Positions 7,234 to 16,311 of a stretch of DNA of 64,000 nucleotides are shown here, piece by piece; positions within the stretch are counted from its first letter, which is position 1, and every line of letters starts with the position of its first letter. The position numbers were made by a program, and so were the translations under genes. The stretch spans positions 285,940-349,939 of the forward strand of contig NZ_PXZT01000001.1 of the NCBI RefSeq assembly GCF_003008695.1. Reading direction: 5' to 3'. Origin of the DNA: Trichococcus alkaliphilus (GTDB taxonomy: Bacteria > Bacillota > Bacilli > Lactobacillales > Aerococcaceae). The notes below the pieces were generated by a model. It did not search any database, was not told where the DNA came from, and worked only from the letters and a program-made list of their open reading frames with translations.

Positions 7234-8906
7234 AACCTAACATAAAAAACAATGAAGTCGGTGTATTTGCTCTCGGGGGTTTAGGGGAAATCGGCAAAAA
7301 TATGTATGGCATACAATTTCAGGATGAAATCATCATTCTTGATTCCGGTATCATGTTTCCGGAAGATGATTTGCTTGGCATTGATTATGTAATACCCGAC
7401 TACAGTTACTTGGTGCAAAACCAATCCAAAATCAAAGGGCTGTTCATTTCTCACGGACACGAAGATCACATCGGTGGTGTCCCGTTTCTTTTGAAAGAAT
7501 TGAATGTTCCTATCTATGCTGGCAAACTGGCGCTCGCCATGATCCGCAACAAACTGGATGAGCACGGCTTGCTCAGGGATGCCATCCTGCACGAAATCAA
7601 TGAAGATTCTATCATCAAATTCCGTAAAACCAGCATCAGCTTCTTCGGAACAACCCACAGCATACCGGACACCATGGGGATCGTGGTCAAGACTCCTCCA
7701 GGCAACGTTGTGTTTACAGGGGATTTCAAGTTCGATTTCACGCCTGCAAACGGCAAACCGGCGAATATCCATAAGATGGCTAAAATCGGGGAAGAAGGCG
7801 TCCTGTTGCTTATGAGCGACAGCACCAATGCAGAAACGCCTACATTTACGCAATCAGAGCAAATTGTTGGTCAATCCCTTAAAAACATCATTCAAAAAGT
7901 TTCGGGAAGAATCATTTTTGCTTCCTTCTCGTCCAATATCTACAGATTGCAGCAAGTCACTGAAGTCGCGCTCGAAACGGACCGAAAAATCGCTATATTC
8001 GGCCGCAGCATGGAGACGAACTTCCGGACAGCCAGAGAATTGGGCTTCATCGTGGCTCCGGACGACCTGTTCATCGAAACGCGCCAATTGAACAGTCTTC
8101 CTGCGGATAAAGTGCTGATCATGTGTACAGGTTCCCAAGGTGAACCGATGGCTGCATTGAGCCGTATCGCCAACGGTACACACAGACAGATTTCCATCCA
8201 ACCGGGTGATACTGTGATTTTCTCAAGTTCACCAATACCAGGCAACACAACCAGTGTCAATCGCGTCATCAACCTGCTGTTGGAAGCTGGGGCAGCCGTA
8301 GTTCACGGCAAAGTAAACAACGTCCACACTTCCGGACACGGTGGGCAGCAAGAGCAAAAACTGATGTTGACCCTGATGAAACCGAAATACTTCATGCCTG
8401 TCCACGGCGAGTACCGGATGCTGAAGATTCATACAGAATTGGCAGAGGCAGTCGGCATTCCAGCGGAAAACTGCTTCATCTCCGACAATGGCGATATCCT
8501 CGCTTTGACGGCGGATTCCGCAAGACGCGCCGGCAACTTCACGGCAGCTGACGTATATGTTGATGGAAAAGGCATCGGCGATATCGGAAACATCGTCCTG
8601 CGCGATCGTCGTGTCCTTTCTGAAGATGGACTAGTAGTCGTGGTGTTGACCGTCGATTTCCGCAACAAGGATTTATTGGCAGGACCGGACATCCTTTCCC
8701 GCGGATTCATCTATATGCGCGAATCAGGCGATCTGATTAATGAAGCACAAGCAATCGTCCGCCAAGATGTTCTTTCTTTGCTGAAGGGCCCTGACGCGGT
8801 CACCGAGAAGAAATTGAAGGACACCGTCACGAACGCCATTCAGCCTTACCTGTATGAAAAAACGAAACGTCGTCCGATGATTGTCCCAGTCATTATGGGC
8901 GTCTGA
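7230..8906 (+). CDS. rnjA: Ribonuclease J1
   Basis: 558 residues, normal for RNase J. This metallo-beta-lactamase/beta-CASP nuclease processes and decays mRNA with both endonuclease and 5'-3' exonuclease activity. The metal-binding motif [10 protein letters not shown] lies near residue 74. Also present are [16 protein letters not shown], the beta-CASP segment with TGSQGEP, and [10 protein letters not shown] followed by [10 protein letters not shown] near the C-terminal part of the catalytic core. It is translationally coupled to rpoY and ends before a bidirectional terminator. Confidence 0.95.
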   Translation: MKPNIKNNEVGVFALGGLGEIGKNMYGIQFQDEIIILDSGIMFPEDDLLGIDYVIPDYSYLVQNQSKIKGLFISHGHEDHIGGVPFLLKELNVPIYAGKLALAMIRNKLDEHGLLRDAILHEINEDSIIKFRKTSISFFGTTHSIPDTMGIVVKTPPGNVVFTGDFKFDFTPANGKPANIHKMAKIGEEGVLLLMSDSTNAETPTFTQSEQIVGQSLKNIIQKVSGRIIFASFSSNIYRLQQVTEVALETDRKIAIFGRSMETNFRTARELGFIVAPDDLFIETRQLNSLPADKVLIMCTGSQGEPMAALSRIANGTHRQISIQPGDTVIFSSSPIPGNTTSVNRVINLLLEAGAAVVHGKVNNVHTSGHGGQQEQKLMLTLMKPKYFMPVHGEYRMLKIHTELAEAVGIPAENCFISDNGDILALTADSARRAGNFTAADVYVDGKGIGDIGNIVLRDRRVLSEDGLVVVVLTVDFRNKDLLAGPDILSRGFIYMRESGDLINEAQAIVRQDVLSLLKGPDAVTEKKLKDTVTNAIQPYLYEKTKRRPMIVPVIMGV

Positions 8907-8930
8907 AACTGAAAACCTGAACTGAACACA

Positions 8931-8970
8931 AAAAGAGGGCCTGGATCAAAAATCCAGCGCCCTCTTTTTA
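8931..8970. terminator. Bidirectional terminator between rnjA and the HesB-like gene
   Basis: AAAAAGAGGGC...CTGGAT, a loop, then ATCCAG...GCCCTCTTTTT, giving a GC-rich stem flanked by A and T runs on both strands. It overlaps the last codon of the convergent gene. Confidence 0.85.
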
Positions 8971-9276
8971 TTTGTCCTCTTTATTTTGTGCGATGAAGTT
9001 ATACTCCGGTTCGCGTTGTTTTTCATCGAATCCGACATGCAGATCATAGCCATTAAAGAACCAATCATCCGCATCCTCGACATAATATAAAATACCATTG
9101 TATTCGGCTTTTCCGATCGGTGAAACTGGCTCATCCACATCAAGCCCAACGGAGAACCCTTCATGTATTTGGCTGCTGCCGTATACTTTCCCAAGGAAAC
9201 GGACCCCTTTTTTGCCTGAAATGCCCATTTCCTGTTCAAACCACTTTTGTGCGCGTTCACTGATTTCTATTTTCAT
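8968..9276 (-). CDS. HesB/IscA-like (YneR-type) small protein
   Basis: 102 residues beginning MKIEISERAQKWFEQEMG, with GKKGVRFLGKVYG, GFSVGLDVDEP and ILYYVEDADDWFF. This is the HesB-YadR/YneR branch of the IscA fold in Firmicutes. Unlike true A-type iron-sulfur carriers it has no Cys at all, so classic cluster carriage is unlikely; the family's role is not established. It forms a single-gene unit convergent with rnjA and shares its terminator. Confidence 0.75.
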   Translation of the reverse strand: MKIEISERAQKWFEQEMGISGKKGVRFLGKVYGSSQIHEGFSVGLDVDEPVSPIGKAEYNGILYYVEDADDWFFNGYDLHVGFDEKQREPEYNFIAQNKEDK

Positions 9277-9374
9277 CTAGTCGCTGATCGGATGATCAGC
9301 CTGCCCCCCTCACTGCTATCTATCGTATTCATCTTATCATAAGGAAGCATCATTTTATAACACTTTGCTCAAAG

Positions 9375-10007
9375 TCATTGAATCAGATGATGCTTGAATG
9401 CGTAGATCGTAGCTTGGGTCCTGTCATCCACTTCCAACTTTGTCAAAATGTTGGACACATGCGTTTTGACTGTCTTCAGTGTGATGAACAGTTGGTCGGC
9501 AATGTCCTGATTGGAGTAACCTTGCGCGATGAGCAGCAACACTTCCCGCTCTCTAGCGGTCAGCTCTTCATGCAACGGCCGGATATTTCTTTTCGAGAAG
9601 CGCTCCAGCATTTTATCAGTCACTTCCGGTTCCAGGACAGACTCGCCGTGGTAAGTGGAACGGATCGCGTCGGCAATTTCATGCGCTGAAGAGGTTTTCA
9701 GCATGTAACTGGAAGCCCCAGCTTCCAATGCCGGGTAAACCTTCTCGTCATCGATGAAACTGGTAACGATGATAATTTTCGCTTTGGGCCATTCATGCAA
9801 TATCGCTTTGGTCGAGGCAATGCCGTCCATTACTTCCATGACCAGATCCATCAAAATGATGTCCGGGCGCAAATCCAGGGCCATTTCATAGCCGATCAGG
9901 CCGTTTTCCGCTTCCCCTATTACTTCAATATCATCTTGGATGGATAAATAAGCCGAGTACCCTAGCCTCACCATCTCGTGATCGTCGATAATCAATACAC
10001 GTATCAA
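9375..10007 (-). CDS. liaR: LiaR/VraR-type response regulator
   Basis: 210 residues. The receiver domain (about 1-120) has the acidic pair DD at residues 8-9, the phospho-acceptor Asp in [12 protein letters not shown] near residue 53, and Lys in MLKTSS. A LuxR-type helix-turn-helix occupies about 145-205 ([14 protein letters not shown], then [19 protein letters not shown]). It is the last gene of the liaFSR operon and should respond to cell-envelope stress such as lipid II-binding antibiotics. The identity rests on the operon order as well as the sequence. Confidence 0.9.
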   Translation of the reverse strand: MIRVLIIDDHEMVRLGYSAYLSIQDDIEVIGEAENGLIGYEMALDLRPDIILMDLVMEVMDGIASTKAILHEWPKAKIIIVTSFIDDEKVYPALEAGASSYMLKTSSAHEIADAIRSTYHGESVLEPEVTDKMLERFSKRNIRPLHEELTAREREVLLLIAQGYSNQDIADQLFITLKTVKTHVSNILTKLEVDDRTQATIYAFKHHLIQ

Positions 10008-10051
10008 ACCGAACCCTCCTAAAGGAACTTTTTTCTGAAACTTCAGTCATC

Positions 10052-11122
10052 CTATTCAGCACTTGCATCTTTCGTATTCACATTGGTGTTCGGGATGCGT
10101 ATTTCAATCACGGTCCCTTTTTTGGGGAAACTGATAATTTTACAGCTCCCGCCCATCCCCTGCACACGTTCTTTGATGTTCATCAGGCCATAGCTGCCGG
10201 ATTTTTCAATCGAGGTATCGAAGCCAACGCCATCGTCGTAAACGCGGAGACTGATTTCCTGCAAGGTTTGTTTCAGATACACTTCCAGATGGCTTGCCTT
10301 TGCATGCCTCAGGGTGTTCGAAAGCAACTCCTGCACAATACGGAAAAAATGATCTTCGATGCCGCTCATCGTGTGGACATCGTCGATTTCCCATTTGATC
10401 GCGATTTGGACTTTCGACTTCAATTCCACCAACAACTGTTCGATCCCTTTTTTCAGGGATTTGCCTTCGAGTTTGGTTGGACGAAGATGCAGGAGCAATG
10501 CTCGCATCTCCGACTGGGATTCGTTGATGATGCCTTCTATGAGACGCATCTGTTTCTGTATTTTTTCAGGAAAATCATCGGCTCGTTCATTGACCGCCGA
10601 CAACATCATCATTGCGGCAAAAAGTTGTTGACTGACGGAATCATGCAGCTCCCTCGCTATGCGGTGCCTTTCCTGCTCGAGAATTTCTTCTTTTGTTTCA
10701 TTGCCGAACTGCTGCGGATGTGCACTCAGATGCTGCACTTCCCGGGACAGGCTGAGCATCTTTTTCCTGAGCATCTCGATCTCAATATGGATCGTGTGGC
10801 AATACTGATCCATAAATAATGATTTATCACGCTTTTTTGTGAATGCCGTATGCTCATAATTGCCAAGATAAAGCCAATGCAACTTGTCCTTGATGCGGTT
10901 TTCTTGATTTTTCAAATAAAAGTGGGCAATCCAAGTTACAACGATTGCAGCAAAAAGCAGCAATACGATGATGTAAAGGAATGCAGGCACATAAAAACGA
11001 TCCACCTCGAGCAGTTCCTGATAACTTAAATAAGGTCTCAGGGCAAACAAAACGCCGGACGCGATAAAAGCAAAGACGCCGAGTATCGTGCCGAACAGAA
11101 TCAAAACCGCGCTTCTCCTCAT
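10052..11122 (-). CDS. liaS: LiaS/VraS-type sensor histidine kinase
   Basis: 356 residues. Two N-terminal membrane helices (about 5-30 and 45-67) flank a short extracellular loop, as in intramembrane-sensing kinases. The HisKA_3 box is ARELHDSVSQQL with the phospho-acceptor His. The ATPase domain shows VQELLSNTLRHAK (N box), DDGVGFD (G1) and GSYGLMNIKERVQ (G2). It senses envelope stress with LiaF and phosphorylates LiaR. Its ATG overlaps the liaF stop by four bases. Confidence 0.9.
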   Translation of the reverse strand: MRRSAVLILFGTILGVFAFIASGVLFALRPYLSYQELLEVDRFYVPAFLYIIVLLLFAAIVVTWIAHFYLKNQENRIKDKLHWLYLGNYEHTAFTKKRDKSLFMDQYCHTIHIEIEMLRKKMLSLSREVQHLSAHPQQFGNETKEEILEQERHRIARELHDSVSQQLFAAMMMLSAVNERADDFPEKIQKQMRLIEGIINESQSEMRALLLHLRPTKLEGKSLKKGIEQLLVELKSKVQIAIKWEIDDVHTMSGIEDHFFRIVQELLSNTLRHAKASHLEVYLKQTLQEISLRVYDDGVGFDTSIEKSGSYGLMNIKERVQGMGGSCKIISFPKKGTVIEIRIPNTNVNTKDASAE

Positions 11123-11853
11123 AGGTAGATCACCTCCAGATCACCCAGCAGGTTATTGGATACGATCTTGATCTTTCTGTTTGTCTCATCGTAATCCCGG
11201 CTGTATAATTTGACCGTTTCGTTGATCAGGTCTAGTTCAGTTTCATTGAACATAAGCTGGCCTTTGATGGTGGAATGATGGACAGCCACTCCAATTCCCA
11301 ACGGTACGATTACCCTGGTCTTTCCGAATCCTTTGCGGATCAGAATGACATTTTCCTCTTTCGGCAACAACGTATTCCCCAAATCGATTATCGTATCCCC
11401 CATGAATACGGTTAGATTGACATCATCCCATTCATAGACATCCGACCCGATACTGGTGTTTCCGATCCATTTCTGGCGCTTTCTGGAACCGTTCCGCTGT
11501 TCCGGTTCTTTCGTTTTGACTGTACGGAACGCTTTTTCTTCCCAAGGAACGTCCACAAAAGTATCCAGTTTCAACTCAGACCAGATGCCTTTTCCATTGA
11601 TGACAACGAACAGTATGAAAAGAATCAACATCAGCCACACCGAGAAAGTGGAGAGTATGCTCATGCCTACCATAAACCATCCGATCAAGCCTAGAATCTG
11701 ACGACGCTCACCTTTTCCGGTGCCGAATTTGATGAATATCAGCCCGAACACAAAGACCAGCAGCAAATCTGTGTCCTGAACCAATTGGAACAGGACAGCC
11801 AACCCCAATAGGCCTTCAATGAGCATAAATAATTTCAAGGCTCCCTTTTTCAT
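11119..11853 (-). CDS. liaF: LiaF-type membrane regulator of the Lia system
   Basis: 244 residues. Four hydrophobic segments lie in the first ~95 residues, followed by a soluble C-terminal domain of the LiaF (DUF2154) kind with DVYEWDDVNLTVFMGDTIIDLG and later VIVPLGIGVAVHHS. In Bacillus and relatives LiaF holds LiaS inactive without stress. The start at 11853 is set by AGGAGGGG a few bases upstream. It leads the liaF-liaS-liaR operon. Confidence 0.88.
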   Translation of the reverse strand: MKKGALKLFMLIEGLLGLAVLFQLVQDTDLLLVFVFGLIFIKFGTGKGERRQILGLIGWFMVGMSILSTFSVWLMLILFILFVVINGKGIWSELKLDTFVDVPWEEKAFRTVKTKEPEQRNGSRKRQKWIGNTSIGSDVYEWDDVNLTVFMGDTIIDLGNTLLPKEENVILIRKGFGKTRVIVPLGIGVAVHHSTIKGQLMFNETELDLINETVKLYSRDYDETNRKIKIVSNNLLGDLEVIYL

Positions 11854-11944
11854 CCTAAGCCCCTCCTTCCTCTTCGAGGTTTATACATTTCCGCTGAACG
11901 CTGACTTGCAGGCGCTGCAAGCAGGAACGTAAGTATCTGCTTCC

Positions 11945-12000
11945 ATTATAGATTACCTGGACCACTTTGACAGTGCGCTAAGGGTGGATAATAGGCTAAG
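11945..12000 (-). promoter_or_regulatory. liaF promoter with a LiaR/CesR-like box
   Basis: On the minus strand TGTCAA (11972-11967), 16 bases and TATAAT (11950-11945) form a promoter about 90 bases before liaF. About 20 bases further upstream lies CTTAGCCTA (12000-11992). It matches 8 of 9 positions of the CTSAGNCTA box described for the Lactococcus LiaR homologue CesR. This suggests autoregulation. Confidence 0.55.
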
Positions 12001-12077
12001 ACTAAAGTCGTACAGCCCAACTGATTACATGTACTCTGTCATTATACCCGATGAGCCAAAAAGAAACATAAGCAAAT

Positions 12078-12124
12078 AGAGGATAGGACAAGAATCATTC
12101 GGAATGATTTTTGTCCTATCCTCT
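12078..12124 (-). terminator. greA terminator
   Basis: Long inverted repeat AGAGGATAGGACAA...TTGTCCTATCCTCT with 20-base arms just after the greA stop. Confidence 0.8.
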
Positions 12125-12139
12125 TCTTGAATGCTTTTT

Positions 12140-12619
12140 TTAAGCTTGTTCGATTCTGACGATTTTCACGTTCATATCGCCGCCCGGTGTGCCGATGGCG
12201 ACTTCTGCTCCGATTTGCTTGCCCAACAAGGCTTTAGCGATCGGAGAATCGTTTGAAATCTTACCTTCAAGCGGATCTGCTTCTGCACTGCCGACAATGG
12301 TGTACGTTTCTTCATCGCCATCCGGCAATTCCATGAATGTCACTTTCAGTCCAATCGAAACCACATTGCTATCAACGTTTTGTACTTCAATGATTTCCGC
12401 AAAACGGATCATTTTTTCCAATGTTGTGATGCGGCCTTCGACGAAAGCTTGTTCGTCTTTTGCGGATTCATATTCCGAATTTTCGGATAGATCTCCGTAG
12501 CTTCTGGCAATCTTGATGCGTTCAACGATTTCTCTTCTTTTGTTCACTTTTAAGTCTTCAAGTTCAGCTTCTAATTTGGCTTTACCTTCAGCTGTCATCG
12601 GATATGCTTTTTCAATCAT
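12140..12619 (-). CDS. greA: Transcription elongation factor GreA
   Basis: 159 residues, the family length. It begins [23 protein letters not shown], the normal coiled-coil start, so the ATG at 12619 is preferred over an in-frame TTG at 12658. The N-terminal antiparallel coiled coil carries the acidic tip ([19 protein letters not shown]) that enters the RNA polymerase secondary channel and stimulates cleavage of backtracked RNA. The C-terminal FKBP-like domain contains [16 protein letters not shown]. It is last in a conserved mltG-udk-greA cluster. Confidence 0.95.
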   Translation of the reverse strand: MIEKAYPMTAEGKAKLEAELEDLKVNKRREIVERIKIARSYGDLSENSEYESAKDEQAFVEGRITTLEKMIRFAEIIEVQNVDSNVVSIGLKVTFMELPDGDEETYTIVGSAEADPLEGKISNDSPIAKALLGKQIGAEVAIGTPGGDMNVKIVRIEQA

Positions 12620-12870
12620 AAGAAATATGCCCCTTTTAAGTAATGATTCAATATTCAATATGCAGCACAGGACTACAGTTCCCTTTTTTTATTGATAGCT
12701 GTCCTCGAAAGCCAAACGGATCTGGGACAGGTAGCATGTCATCCAAAGAGAAATAATCATTTCCTGTGGCTCTACATCGTTTATTGGCTGCCTAATTAAT
12801 AGTGAATTTAAAATACCATTTAATTCCAGTAAAAGCAATTATATTTTTAAAATATTACAGGTATCTATTA

Positions 12871-13500
12871 TTATTCTGCATTTTCAGACAAAATTGAAGC
12901 AATTTTGGTAGTCATCAGATCGATTGCGACTTGATTTTGTCCACCTTCAGGAATGATGATATCCGCAAATTTTTTGGTTGGCTCGATGAATTGCTGATGC
13001 ATCGGCTTGACCACTGTCAGATATTGGTGGATGACAGAATCAAGTGTCCGGCCTCTCGATTCCATGTCGCGTTTGATTCTTCGGATGATGCGGATATCAT
13101 CATCTGTATCCACATAGACTTTGATGTCCATCAGATCGCGCAGGCGTTGATCCTCTAAAATCAGGATTCCCTCAACGATTATGACTTCTTTCGGCTCGCG
13201 ATGGATCACTTTGTCGCTGCGCGTGTGCTTGGAGTAGTCGTAAACAGGTTGCTCGACACTCTCGTATTTTATCAATTTTTTAAGATCTTCGATGAAGAGA
13301 TCCGTATCAAACGCAAACGGATGATCGTAGTTTGTTTTCAGGCGCTCCTCAAACGGCAGATCGCTTTGATCTTTGTAATAAAAATCCTGTTCCAACAGCA
13401 AAATGGAAACATCGGTAAACTTGTCTAAGATGGCCCGGCTGACACTGGTTTTCCCGCTTCCCGATCCCCCTGTCACCCCAATAACGATAGGTTTTTTCAC
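12871..13500 (-). CDS. udk: Uridine kinase
   Basis: 209 residues. The P-loop [16 protein letters not shown] at residues 8-23 is the family hallmark. Further matches are [11 protein letters not shown] (nucleoside-binding region), NYDHPFAFD, the R-G-R-T-L region and [25 protein letters not shown] near the C-terminus. It phosphorylates uridine and cytidine to UMP and CMP in pyrimidine salvage, using ATP or GTP. It lies about 40 bases downstream of mltG; about 250 bases without a gene separate it from greA. Confidence 0.95.
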   Translation of the reverse strand: MKKPIVIGVTGGSGSGKTSVSRAILDKFTDVSILLLEQDFYYKDQSDLPFEERLKTNYDHPFAFDTDLFIEDLKKLIKYESVEQPVYDYSKHTRSDKVIHREPKEVIIVEGILILEDQRLRDLMDIKVYVDTDDDIRIIRRIKRDMESRGRTLDSVIHQYLTVVKPMHQQFIEPTKKFADIIIPEGGQNQVAIDLMTTKIASILSENAE

Positions 13501-13542
13501 TGGTGTATTCTTCCTCTCTTCATGCAGCTCACTTTATTCGTC

Positions 13543-14715
13543 TTATTCGCTGTCTACGTATTGGCTTTGCAATTGCAAATGTTCTTCATATGTTTCGGAA
13601 AAATAAACGATGCCTGTTGTTGTGTCCGCAACGAAATACAGATAGTTCGTGTCAGCTGGTGACAGAGTCGCTTGAATGGATCCTTCACTTGGACTATTGA
13701 ATGGCCCAGGCCCCATGCCTGTGTTTCTGTACAGGTTATACGGCGAATCTATTTCAAGATCCTCGAAAGTCACTAATTCCTTGTGCTCATTCAGCGCATA
13801 CAAAATACTGATGTCCGATTGGATCGGCATATCGATTTCCAGACGATTAAAGAATACGCCGGCAATGTTCGCACGATCTTCCGGAGTAACGCCTTCTTTT
13901 TCGACAAGTGAAGCAATCGTCAGAATTTCATGAAGGGTATGGCCTGAAGAAGCAATCTGTTCTGCATAGGGCGTAAGCACTTCATTCGTCTTCTGCAACA
14001 TCTGTAAAACCACTTCATCCAAAATATTTCCGGTCATATAATCATAAGTCGCCGGATAGAGGTATCCTTCCAAACGATAACGCGTATCGGTGCGTTGGGA
14101 TGCTTCAGTCAAAATATCAGGGTACTGTGCAGCTGCATTCGTCAGGAATTCCGGTTCATTCACTTTCGCCAAAAATTCATCAGCCGTGAAATCCGTCTTC
14201 TCTTCTACTTCCGCTGCGATTTCTTCGATCGTATTGCCTTCTCTTATGATGATTTTGTGATCGCTCGATTGCGGCACAGGACTTCCGCCCGCTTGAAGCG
14301 TCGCAATGATGTCGTCCAGGCTCATGGAAGGCGATAATTCATAAAAGCCTGCTTGGAAATCAGAAACATTTTGCGTCTTGATGTAGTAGTTGAAGATGGT
14401 CGCGTTTTTGATGACGTTGCCTTCTTCCAACAGTTGTGTGATCCCTTTTGTGGACGTCCCTATCGGAATTTCCACTTCGACGACTTCCGTACTTTCTGGC
14501 TCCAATGGCTGAAGTGCGTCTGTTATATATTTGTAGCCGGCAAAGCCAACGATGACTCCTAACAGGATCCCTATCGTTACGATTGCAAAAACAATTTTCC
14601 GCACTAGTGACCGTTCTTTTTTGCGTATTTTCATTTTGTCTACGGCTTCTTTCTCCAACGTAGGCCGAATGAGTTTTTGTTGCTCTTGAGGTTCTTGCTG
14701 ATCATTTTGTGACAA
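13543..14715 (-). CDS. mltG: Endolytic murein transglycosylase MltG
   Basis: 390 residues. A basic cytoplasmic N-terminus precedes one membrane helix at about 38-60 (IVFAIVTIGILLGVIVGFAG). A LysM-like segment and the YceG domain follow, with the catalytic Glu in ILTIASLVEKEGVT near residue 270, then FNRLEIDMPIQSD and YNLYRNTGMGPGP. MltG cuts nascent glycan strands and so sets their length next to the penicillin-binding proteins. A TATAAT box on the minus strand at 14785-14780 may be its promoter. Confidence 0.93.
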   Translation of the reverse strand: MSQNDQQEPQEQQKLIRPTLEKEAVDKMKIRKKERSLVRKIVFAIVTIGILLGVIVGFAGYKYITDALQPLEPESTEVVEVEIPIGTSTKGITQLLEEGNVIKNATIFNYYIKTQNVSDFQAGFYELSPSMSLDDIIATLQAGGSPVPQSSDHKIIIREGNTIEEIAAEVEEKTDFTADEFLAKVNEPEFLTNAAAQYPDILTEASQRTDTRYRLEGYLYPATYDYMTGNILDEVVLQMLQKTNEVLTPYAEQIASSGHTLHEILTIASLVEKEGVTPEDRANIAGVFFNRLEIDMPIQSDISILYALNEHKELVTFEDLEIDSPYNLYRNTGMGPGPFNSPSEGSIQATLSPADTNYLYFVADTTTGIVYFSETYEEHLQLQSQYVDSE

Positions 14716-14920
14716 AGACGAGGCCCTCCTTACTTGAGTATATGGCTATTTGTGGACTATTAGCCATTCGACTTCCGTAATTATACACGAAAACCTATAT
14801 AAATTGAATCTTTTTCGTTATTTGCATAGACATATGGAGCATCTTGGACAGTTTTCTCATCATTTTATCAGGGCGGATCCTACTGGATGCCAAAAGCTCG
14901 AAAAAGCAACGCAGCAACCG

Positions 14921-14962
14921 CAAAACAAAAGAGGACCCAGACAATAGTTGTCCCGATCCTCC
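14921..14962 (-). terminator. Terminator of the ireB-ruvX-DUF1292 cluster
   Basis: Minus-strand stem GAGGATCGGGACAA...TTGTCTGGGTCCTC followed by TTTTGTTTT. Confidence 0.8.
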
Positions 14963-14991
14963 ATTATTATCCTTGCAAGTCAATTACAAAT

Positions 14992-15339
14992 TTATTGAAG
15001 GTCTTCGTCTTCCATAAATGTGTTCAGGACTTCTTCGATCATGTCCCATTCTTCATCCGATTCGATCGGCTCTAAATCGCCTTCTCCGCCATCTTCGGTT
15101 TCAACATAGGAATAAGCCTGCAATTCGATTTCTTCTCCTTCAGGAGCTCCTGCTGGATAAACCAGCACGTAAGACTTTCCGAAATCTTCTGATTCGAAAG
15201 TGAATAAGATTTCGAATAACTCTTCATTTCCGTTCTCATCCACGATTGTGATGTGCTCGTGGTTATCTTCGTGGTCATGATCGTGGTCGTGATTGTGGTC
15301 ATGATCGTGATCGTGATTATGTTCAGTCATGGTATGCAC
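14992..15339 (-). CDS. DUF1292 protein with a His/Asp-rich N-terminus
   Basis: 115 residues. The C-terminal ~85 residues match DUF1292 (B. subtilis YrzB): [28 protein letters not shown] and the acidic ending. The function of the family is unknown. In front lies a run in which His alternates with Asp (about residues 6-28: [20 protein letters not shown]), a likely Zn/Ni/Co-binding tail. Its position downstream of ireB and ruvX is the standard Bacilli arrangement. Confidence 0.85.
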   Translation of the reverse strand: MHTMTEHNHDHDHDHNHDHDHDHEDNHEHITIVDENGNEELFEILFTFESEDFGKSYVLVYPAGAPEGEEIELQAYSYVETEDGGEGDLEPIESDEEWDMIEEVLNTFMEDEDLQ

Positions 15340-15416
15340 CTCTTTATCTAATTATTGTTTTTCATCGTTCAAACAAAGGATATTGTAACGCAAACAGGGC
15401 AAAAAAACCACTCTCT

Positions 15417-15833
15417 TTACTGGCTGTCCAAATAATTCTGAAGAAGTATGACAGCAGCAAGTTTGTCGATAACCTTTTTCCGTTTTTTGCGGGAAACATT
15501 TCCTTCATTGATTAACATTTTTTCTGCTTGAACAGTGGTAAGTCTTTCATCAACGTAATCGACAGGTAAACCCAGCTCTTTTTCAAGCAAATTTCCATAG
15601 GCGATGGAAGCCTCCGCCCGGAAACCAATGCTGTTGTCCATATTTTTTGGCAAGCCGAGTACAAATTTCTCAACTTCATACTCTTTAACCAATTCGGCAA
15701 TCCGTTCAAGACCAAATACGCCATTAGCTTCGTCGATTTTGACGATTTCGATCCCCTGTGCGGTCCATCCCATCGGATCGCTGATGGCCACTCCTACCGT
15801 TTTTGATCCGACATCCAAGCCCATGAGCCTCAT
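15417..15833 (-). CDS. ruvX: Putative pre-16S rRNA nuclease / Holliday junction resolvase (YqgF/RuvX)
   Basis: 138 residues with an RNase H-like fold. [19 protein letters not shown] carries the first catalytic Asp, [12 protein letters not shown] the middle motif, and [10 protein letters not shown] the second acidic site, followed by a [17 protein letters not shown] end. The family trims 16S rRNA 5' ends and has been proposed to resolve Holliday junctions. It overlaps the ireB stop by four bases. Conserved cluster: alaS-ireB-ruvX-DUF1292. Confidence 0.92.
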   Translation of the reverse strand: MRLMGLDVGSKTVGVAISDPMGWTAQGIEIVKIDEANGVFGLERIAELVKEYEVEKFVLGLPKNMDNSIGFRAEASIAYGNLLEKELGLPVDYVDERLTTVQAEKMLINEGNVSRKKRKKVIDKLAAVILLQNYLDSQ

Positions 15834-16099
15834 TGGATAATTCTGCCTGTTCCAGAAAGATAGCTCTTCACTAATTCCTCCATTATTTCATCACGTTCGT
15901 GACGGCGGATCAGGTTTCTGGCATCGTTATGACGCGGGATATAAGCTGGATCGCCAGAAAGCAGGTAGCCCACAATCTGGTTGATAGGGTTGTATCCTTT
16001 TTCTTCCAATGCGTCATAAACAAGGGCTAATGTCTCTTGGATATTCTTTTTCAGATTATCATCAAAATTGAATAACATCGTTTCATCTTTCGAACTCAT
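15830..16099 (-). CDS. ireB: IreB family regulatory phosphoprotein
   Basis: 89 residues, [14 protein letters not shown] followed by a compact helical domain ([33 protein letters not shown]). IreB (formerly DUF965, YrzL) was shown in Enterococcus to be phosphorylated on N-terminal Thr by the IreK kinase and to oppose cephalosporin resistance. A Thr is present at residue 7. It is translationally coupled to ruvX. Confidence 0.92.
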   Translation of the reverse strand: MSSKDETMLFNFDDNLKKNIQETLALVYDALEEKGYNPINQIVGYLLSGDPAYIPRHNDARNLIRRHERDEIMEELVKSYLSGTGRIIQ

Positions 16100-16266
16100 A
16101 GCGACACCCCAGTTTTCTTTAGTATAATTACCATTTTACAAGAAATGACTAAAAACTACAACAAAGAAATGCCGTTGCCCTCTGCTGATGGGCGTCACGA
16201 CTTGTCTGATTATCCCTCCTGTTTGTATATTCCGCATTTTATTTCATTCGGATTGGCCCAACAAAC

Positions 16267-16299
16267 AGGGACGGGCATCTTTTTTGGATGCCCGTCCCT
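16267..16299 (-). terminator. alaS terminator
   Basis: Perfect 13-base arms AGGGACGGGCATC and GATGCCCGTCCCT on the minus strand, 12 bases past the alaS stop. The trailing T-run is short. Confidence 0.75.
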
Positions 16300-16311
16300 A
16301 AGAAAGGATGC

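Noticed and set aside
8946..9260. Alternative minus-strand frame overlapping the HesB-like gene
   Set aside because: The frame 8968-9276 carries the family motifs; this one is its shadow.
12620..12870. Possible small gene or RNA between udk and greA
   Set aside because: AT-rich sequence with no ribosome-site-led frame and no strong hairpin.
15237..15326. Short tandem repeats suggestive of a CRISPR or VNTR
   Set aside because: The repeats (ATCGTG/GTGGTC units) are simply the codons of the His/Asp run in the DUF1292 protein. No CRISPR array was seen in the window.
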